DNA of 64,000 nt from Neofusicoccum parvum (taxonomy: Eukaryota > Ascomycota > Dothideomycetes > Botryosphaeriales > Botryosphaeriaceae), in NCBI GenBank assembly GCA_020912385.1, contig CP087216.1:434001-498000 (forward strand), in the 5' to 3' direction. The notes below the pieces were generated by a model. That model worked only from the letters and a program-made list of their open reading frames with translations. It was not told where the DNA came from and ran no database searches. Positions 56,870-64,000 of the stretch are shown one piece after another; position 1 is the first letter of the stretch, and each line of letters opens with the position of its first letter. The translations under genes and the position numbers were made by a program.

Positions 56870-59800
56870 CGCGCCGGGCCCAGCAGGCTCCACCGCGCCT
56901 CCAGCGGGCTGACCGCGCGAGCACGTCGCGGCTGCGCGCAGCTCCACCTTCGTGCTCACCAGGGCTCGCCGGGAAGATTTTTTTGAAGCCAAAAATGACT
57001 CGCCGGCCGCGGGCGTCATACAACGGCGGCGCTGCGTCGTCCCCGGCCCTCGCTTGCGCTCGTGGGAGCCCGCAAAAAAGTCTGCTCTCGCCGTGCAACG
57101 CTGAGCGACGACGTTTTACGTCAGGCCCGCCGGCCGCCGCTTGCTTTTGCGCACGCCCGTCGAGGCCCGTCGTCGCTTTACGGCCTCCGCGGTGGGGCGC
57201 GCCCGCCCACGGCCCTGGGTCGCTGGCGGGTTTCGCATTGAAAATCGCAGCCGCTGCCTGAGGCCCGCGCCAGAGCGCTCGTCACCGGGCGGCGAAACCT
57301 GGCAAAGCACGCCGTTGCGCCGCCCGCGGATGCGCAGGCCGGAGCCGTTGTGCCCAGCCCATTGGCCTGTCCCTGGCCAGCCACCGGCTGCTGTCCCACT
57401 GAACGGCCTGGGCGCCGGCGTCCCAGGTTCTTCCAGGCACAGCGTCCAGCGGCCACGTCGGAGATGCTGCATCCCTGCTCAGGTACCGGCGCCCCGCTGC
57501 CAGCGAATCGTGGCCCCGGCAACGCCCTGCTCCTCCACGCCGCTGCGCTCTCGCGGGTTCCTGCAATGTCAGGAGCAGCATGTGCCGTCTTCTCGCGATG
57601 CATGGCAGGAACTCCTGTGGTGGCGGAGCGCCGTTGCTGCGCGCCCGTGGTTCGTCTGGTCCTCGCCGCCGTCTCGCCACGCCCTCCTCTCCTCCGTGTG
57701 CCAGCTGCCGACGATGCGGCGCGACTGCCGGGCTGCCAGGGCGCAGAGCGCTGAGCGCAAGCGTACCAGACCACGGCCCATGACGACAGAACCGCCTGCC
57801 CAGACGATCGCCGACGCCCGACGCTGCTAGCCACAGTCGCCCGTAGCTCGGGGGATCCTGGCGGCTAGCGCACGCAAGAATGGGCTGGGTGCCGCCTTGG
57901 GCCTGCTCCGGCGGAGCTTCCAGCGCAGTCGGATCTGCTTCCCTCGGGCACTTTTGGCCCGGCTGCCTTGTTCCGAGATCGCTGCACAGAGCGCTCATCT
58001 CATCGTGCGGGCAGCGGGGAGACGGGGTACGATACATCTCGCATATCGCAACAGTCGGTGAGGACCGTTGTTGCGGAAAGGTGCCGGCGTGCCTATGAGC
58101 TACACGCTACTTATCTACCTGCTGCTGCGTTTGCAGCGCGCGACTTGACACACGTGGTCATGGCTTGACCGAAAGAACACGGCCGACACGTCCTGCTCTC
58201 GCGTGTTTGCCGGTCTGTGGCCAGTCCGCTCAGGCAGCATGCAACCGACTGACGAACGCGCGTGGGCCCAGCCAAGCGGCGGTTTGCCAGCAGCCATCCC
58301 GGGACCTTGACCTTGACGGCGCAGGGCCAAGAGCGCAGTGCTCCATTGGAGCTTGTTGCTCCTGCCGACCCACCACGGAACGCTGGACGCAGTTCCGCTC
58401 GCTCGCGCGATACCCTTTTAAAGTTGTTGACTGTGCCTTTGCACCTAATCCGGCGCCGTGACATCGACATCTGTATGTCAGCTTCTTCAGACTTTTCGGT
58501 GGGCCACCCAGGGCGCGCTCCCCGCTGGCGTGATGCCGAAACTCTCGGCCCAGTAAGCACTGCTCTTGCACCGGGCGAAGCACTGGAAGCGGAGTTATGG
58601 TTATCTCGGTCTCCAGGTACAGAGTTGAGAGGTACCACGCACGCCGCGGCACTGACACGGCCCAGGCGCCATGGCTGGCTGACAGTGCTCGCCGACTCGC
58701 CGGGCCCGACAAGTACGACGGTCGCGCGCGCGAGTGTGTCGTGGAGAGGGCGTTTACCATTCGCGCCGTTGTATCAACAACGCGCTGTAGCTTAAGCGAA
58801 CCGCGTCCGTAACGCGCGCCAGGCACCCTTGTTCCCTGCGCACACCACAGGCGTGCCGAGCCAGTGCACCTAGAAAACGATGTCCAGGCTCCGACGCGGT
58901 ATAGACGCCCGCCTGAGCGCCGCCAGACGTCTGCGGTGCCTCCCTCAACACTTCCCGATTCCGACCACCCCCAACCTCCATACTGCATCCCGTTAGCACG
59001 GCACAGCGGCGGCCGTCTAAGCGAAGCGCCCTGCCAGTCTGCGCCTCTCTGCGCGCGCCCGTCATCCCTACCTGCTCTGCTCGTCCGCCCCTCGTCCCTA
59101 TGCTCTCCCGTCTGTAATCTCGCTATGTTCTACAAAGTTCAGCTATTTTCTCACCTCCGATCTCATCTTTCCCTCTTCCCGTATAGACAAACCTCATTCC
59201 CGGGCGCGGCCTGGGCGGGATCGCCAGCCGTTCTGATTGATCAGCGACGCAAGGCATCAACCTTGCTCTCTCTGCCGCTTCCTGCCGCTTTCGTTGTTCC
59301 TCGTTTGGCACCTTTCCCGATCAGCTTCTTGCACCGTTTCTTCCGGTCAACGCAGTGGACGGCCTGAACCGCGGGCTGGGCCGCGCCAGTTCAGCTTACT
59401 CGATTACATTGGGGCATGTTCTTCGTGCCTGATGAGCCTCTCTCCTCGTGCCCGCAGCACCACCTGAGTATGTGGCGTTCGGTTACGGCAACCTCCACCA
59501 CCTTCAGCCTCTGTCAGGCATCTCCCAGCCTGTTTTCTGGTCGGGGATCCCCCTTCTTCAGCAGCCTGCCTCCGCGCAGAACGTTGTGCTCTCATCTCCG
59601 CCACAAGAGCGAAAACACGAAAAAGCAACGGCGCCTTTCACCCCGCACGCCAGCGAATGGCATTACGCGATTCAAGGTACGTACCGCGAGCATCCGCCGC
59701 GGGGGACTAGCCACGCCTCGCTCGCCAAAAAGCAATCTCAGGGCGACAGTCGCCGCTCCGTCTGTCCGGACGCACGCCTCACCTGCCAGCGGGAGTTGAG

Positions 59801-62800
59801 TTCGTTGCGCAGCTACGCTGTTCCTCTCACTCGCACAGCACGAGCACCAGATGAGGACAAGAGAAGCGGCAGCGCGTGCGTCGCGCGGACGCGCAAATCA
59901 GCGGATGATCCGCGCAGCGAAAGCCTGACGATGATCCTCGCTCAACGTTTTTTTCCCGGATACGGGGACCGCTGCCTGTCCGGCACCAATGCGCCGCTAC
60001 ACGTACACACGACGCGCCCACGCCCGCCTACCAGTCTCCCGTACGTGTACAATACATCGCGTCAGCCCTGGACAGCCCGTCCACCATCCAACCACGCAGA
60101 CGCCCAGCACGCCGTTATCTCCGCCTCGCGTCTCCCCGAATCCTTTCTTCTCGATGCAGCCCTGTGCCGCGGCTGCATCTTCTTCATCCAGCCTTGTGCT
60201 TGTGCCGCCTTGCCCCCGGGCGCAAGTCAGCACGCTTTTGCCTGAATGAGGGATGGAAGCCGTCGTGCCGCCTCTCTGCCCCGTGCCCCGTCCCGCCCGC
60301 GGTGCCGTCATCACCGCGCGCGAAGGCCGAGAACTCTGAGCGCATGCCCTATGCATCGCCCGTGCGGACGCGGCAGGAAGCGAGAGCAGAGTCGATGCTC
60401 GATGCTCGTGGCGAAAAAGCCAAAGAGACGCAGGACCGACGATGCAGAGCAGGAATCCTGCGCCGCCAGCGGGATTACCTGATCGGGAACACACCACGAT
60501 GGCCGCGTTTCTTTTGTTTTCTTTTTCCCCACCTCTCTCTCTCTCTCTTCATCTCTGCAGTGTTGTACCCGAGGCCAAGGCACTGGTTGCAGCTGGCCGT
60601 TGTTGAATAAGGTGGGTGCTTGTCCTTAACGTGACAAACGCCACGGCACAGCAGTATATGCACTACTGCGGTACTTTTTCTAGCCGTCTTCTCTTTTTTT
60701 TTCCTTTCGCCGCCAGAACTGGTTGCGCTATTGCCATTGCTCCACTTTTTCCCCTGGCGGGCAACAGGGCGAAGGAAAAGCACCGTGCCGCCGCCGCCGT
60801 GGTTGGGGAGCCGTAGCCGCGTCTCGTGGGCATTAGGGCAGCTGTAGAGCAGCATGTGGTAGACTAGTCGTGGTCCGTCCCAGTAGCCTACCGTTCGTAA
60901 GCAGAGCCTTTCAGCTCGTCGGTGCAGACGCCCATCCAAACATAGATGGGCGCAGACATCGCGTGAGAAGGTAAGAATGCGGTTGCTTTCGGACGACTTT
61001 TTGCTGGGATCACAGAAGGACGGAGGAGCCGTGGTGACTCAATGACGCGTTGGTGAAAAAAAAATAGAAATAAAAAATGAACACGCGTATTCTGTTTTCG
61101 GTGCCAAAAATCATGCGTTGAAGAAAGCACAACTGCTCTGCCTCCACAATTCCCCTCAAGCCCGGAAGTCGGTCTTTCCGAAAGGTCTTCGCATAGCAGC
61201 ATATTCCTGCGCTCTGATTTGCGCGATGTGCAGGGCGCAAAGGATAGATTGAAAGCTCGATTACTTCAGCAAAACATCCGAAAGTTTCTGCAGGCGTTGG
61301 CCGCGCCGGGTCAAGCATCAAGCTCTCCCCCAGCGTGAGTGGACCGAGAGCCGAGCACCGACCCCAACTGTCCGGTACGAGAGGGAAAAACAAGGCAAAT
61401 GAGGGGGCAAAGAACTGCATGACATTTCACATCTTTCCCCCCAAAATCACAGCGCATATACTTTATCGTTTTCTTTTCTCCGCGCCGAATCTGTTTATCG
61501 GAGGGAAGAGAGCTCGCTGCTGACGACGAAGATACACCTTTTCTCCGCGGCCGCATGCACACACGCATTGTTTTACGCAACGGTGGATGATACGTCCGTC
61601 GGCCGTGTTTCTTGCACTTTTTGATCTTTCTGAAGCTCTGCGCGTCGGCGATATACAGGACCGGGTGGCGGCTGCTGCTGCGTCTGCAGGACGAGAGGCG
61701 ATCACACACGTCCTGCCTTTCTCCGGCGGCGAAAGCCATCTATCCGCCGACAGAGACAGCATCAACGCACACCCGTCGCCATGGCCCTCTCCACCGCTGA
61801 ACTGCCCCTCGTTGCGCGCAAAATGCAACGCCAAAACGTCCCCCCCGTCCACCTCCATCGGGCAACTCATTTCCGCCTGCGCAGCGTCATCAATATTCCC
61901 GCCGCCGTGGAGAAAGAACCTTCACACGAGGCCTGACTGCATGAGAAAGCTTCGCGGGGCTCAAGAAATCCCACGTCCCCAGTTTAACCCAGAGACATGT
62001 GCTTGCCGAGCACCCGAGCATTTCAAAACGCCTAGGACGAACGCAAAAGAACAATCACGGGATGTCTTAACACCCTTTCGCTATTGCAGCTACTTGAGCC
62101 CTACAGCCCCCATCTAACCTCTCTACCTTCGACCGCTTCCCCACCTACCCACCCACCTCCCTCCCTCCCTCCCAGACGAACTCTCGCAAGCTCGTGATTC
62201 TTTGCCAGGGATGCTTGCGGGTGGCAGTATTGCTCCACATCTCCCCTCCCCGATTCAATCGGACATGCCGGTCAATGACATGCCTCCCCGCCCCCATTCC
62301 CTCAGGGACCATCATCGAGCCAATCGAAACCCCCGCCCGAATCCGAGTAGCAGCAGCGCTCGAGCGAACCCGGCCGCACCCGTGCCTTACCCGCCAAACC
62401 CTCACGCAACTTCACAAGCCAAAAAAAAAAAAAACACGGCCACGAGAAAAAAAAAAGAACGGCGTGGTCCGACGAGCCAGCCGTGCTCGAAAAAAAAATC
62501 ATTTCAGGAACAGGAAGTCAGACCCGCCGCGACGTCGCCACCCCCAATCGGCAGAGTTTCCCTACTCTCAACCACCCAGTACCCCAATTGACCAATCGCA
62601 TTGCTCGTCGCGCCGGCCCATTTGAAAACCCCGAGTCTGGACGCTTCGAGTTGAGAATCCCAACCCGTTGTCCTTTCCCGCGCCACCGCTTTTTTTTTTG
62701 TTTCGCCAGGAAGAAAGAAAAAACAAAACCAGAAAAAACGCCAAGGAAAGTCCAAAGCGAGGAAGACGTGCAGCAAGAAGGGTCCAAAGAGAAGACTCTC

Positions 62801-62860
62801 GGTCTGGACTGCACCGTTGCGTGATCGGGGACGCGCATCGAAGCACGCATCGCGCAACAC

Positions 62861-62878
62861 CAGCAGCAGCAGCAGCAG
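62861..62878. repeat. CAG trinucleotide repeat, six units
   Basis: Six CAG units followed by CAAGCAGG. No supported gene overlaps it. Confidence 0.85.
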
Positions 62879-63153
62879 CAAGCAGGAAAGCGACGGCGGC
62901 GGCAGCAGGGAGAGAGCAGCCGACCGTGGATGATCGCCGTTTCGAAAAATGCGCATCGCTAGGGAAGGAGGGAGCAGGGAAGAATTCCAGGTCCTTGGGT
63001 CGGTCGCGCCGCCCATCCTCGTCCGCAACCCCCCCTTCCGTAGATTAAGAGAAAATTAATTTTTAAGTGGGATCGGCGACAGGCAGGCCGGCCAGAATCC
63101 AAAGGGTCAGGAAAGGGTTCGGGGTATGGTGGCGCAGCAAGGTAGTACGCAAC

Positions 63154-63595
63154 TCAAATCCAGTACTGGCACCAGATCTTGCGCTCGTCTTCGCTGCCTT
63201 CAAACTGTCGGTGTAGAAAAAAAGGAAAATGTTAGTTGACGTGAAGCGTTTTAGTATTAAGGTACTATTGGGACAATGCTTATGCACCTTATTTCGCGAA
63301 TAAAGAAGCAATAAAGCTTCTGCAGGAATGAAATCAAAAACTCGACTGTGGCGAAGTGGAAAAGCCGAGTGTGGGGGGATAAGCATAAGGGATAAAGGCA
63401 AAAGGCAAAACCCAAAAATGACGGGGAAAAAGAAATCGTGGAAACACATACCGTGAAGTCAACCTTCGTAATGTCCTGGAATCCTTCCTTGAGCTGAGGC
63501 ACACGGTACCGAGACGCGAATGACGTGAAGGCCATCTTTGGTAAACCGGAGCGGGATTCGGGGTTCAACACCTGCACGCGACGTTTGTCAGCCAT
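63154..63595 (-). CDS. Small hypothetical protein, two exons, long intron
   Basis: Exon 1 is 63595-63452 (MADKRRVQVLNPESRSGLPK...DITKVDFT, 48 codons) and exon 2 is 63204-63154, giving FEGSEDERKIWCQYWI and a stop; 64 residues. The donor GTATGT and the acceptor region (CAACTAACATTTTCC, pyrimidine tract, CGACAG) both match fungal consensus well. The 247-bp intron is long for this window, so an extra small exon may hide inside. Another frame through the right-hand exon is longer (DSLKAAKTSARSG..) but does not match the donor phase. The N-terminal half is basic and polar and the C-terminal tail acidic with two tryptophans. No signal peptide or membrane helix. I do not recognise the family. Confidence 0.55.
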
Positions 63596-64000
63596 CGTAT
63601 TCGGACTCGCGCCTACGACAGGCCGATTGTTGGGCAAACCAGAGGGGAAGTATGATCGAAGAATGATAGGAGGACTGTGAGAGCAGGGATGTGACGATGT
63701 GGATCGCATAGCCGCTGTGAGGCGTTGGGAGCCTGGGAGCCTGACGCCGCAGGCTCCCAGGCTCCCAGGCTCCCATAGTCACAGGCGGGGAACCGGGATC
63801 GTGCTATCAACGGCAACGGCTGTGCAGAAAAAGCAACCGTCACACAAGAGACGCCTCACAAGGTGGTCTGACAACGGAATAGAAAGCGGAATGGTGTGGA
63901 CGTTGGGGAACAAGGGGAAGGGGGATGATCTTACACCTCCACTCAACGACCTCACGGCGTCGTTGTGCTCACACAGCTTCGCCGTCGCTGTGAACAGGAC
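63596..64000. other. Upstream region of the small two-exon gene
   Basis: No gene seen to the window edge. It contains the inverted repeat listed separately. Confidence 0.5.
63726..63767. repeat. Perfect 18-bp inverted repeat with 6-base loop
   Basis: The left arm 63726-63743 and right arm 63750-63767 are perfect reverse complements, separated by ACGCCG. Each arm is two copies of a GGGAGCCT-type 8-9-mer and the right side adds a third copy to 63776. It sits about 130-170 bp upstream of the ATG of the small gene, so it may be a tandem protein-binding site or a hairpin in the 5' region. Confidence 0.85.

Larger units (their letters stand above)
55993..63153. other. 7.2-kb GC-rich tract without recognisable genes
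   Basis: Longest gene-free stretch of the window. It has tandem CCCGCAG and AGCTCCC units, a CAG run at 62861-62878 and long runs of A at 62420-62460 and 62493. Open frames of up to 252 codons occur on all strands but lack motifs, conserved splice patterns and coding-like composition. Confidence 0.5.

Overview
The window looks like nuclear DNA of a filamentous ascomycete (Pezizomycotina, probably Dothideomycetes; the class is inference). The visible signs are intron-bearing genes with short GT..AG introns (mostly 49-130 bp) and CTAAC/CTGAT-like branch points, no operons, and fungal-specific families: an Rpn4-type C2H2 activator, DUF7730- and DUF7580-type proteins, an AcuF-type C2H2 module and NACHT-ankyrin NLRs. 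I reconstructed splice sites by eye; frames and phases close in every intact model given.

Layout. 0.9-6.2 kb: three minus-strand genes, a PRELI/Ups-like mitochondrial lipid-transfer protein, a DJ-1/PfpI-like protein and an EamA/DMT transporter. 7.7-15.6 kb: a possible small Cys/His protein, an APH-like phosphotransferase, a DUF7730-like protein (minus), a small probably secreted glycoprotein and a small conserved protein. 16.3-23.1 kb: the most interesting region, an NLR (N-terminal fungal domain, C2H2 module, NACHT, nine ankyrin repeats; minus strand) head-to-head with a DUF7580-type protein (plus strand) across about 330 bp. 23.7-27.9 kb: a short-chain dehydrogenase/reductase and a CocE/S15-type hydrolase, both minus. 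29.4-32.7 kb: a Cys-rich coiled-coil protein and a small helical, possibly transposon-derived protein with a duplicated tail. 36.3-38.5 kb: the Rpn4-like proteasome regulator. 44.1-45.9 kb: a hexose transporter. 47.6-50.1 kb: a decayed second NLR. 54.3-56.0 kb: a Ser/Pro-rich conserved fungal protein. 63.2-63.6 kb: a small two-exon gene with an inverted repeat in its upstream region.

Between these lie long GC-rich tracts without recognisable genes (38.5-44.1, 50.1-54.3 and 56.0-63.1 kb), full of microsatellites, homopolymers and open but compositionally noncoding frames.

How genes may work together. Most are independent housekeeping or accessory genes. The likely functional unit is the divergent NLR/DUF7580 pair: a STAND sensor beside a protein with a hydrophobic N-terminal helix and a kinase-C-lobe-like tail, reminiscent of fungal NLR/cell-death-effector pairs. 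The decayed NLR at 48-50 kb shares its NACHT core and an unusual 25-nt P-loop microexon but carries a different N-terminal region, which points to N-terminal domain swapping within one NLR family.
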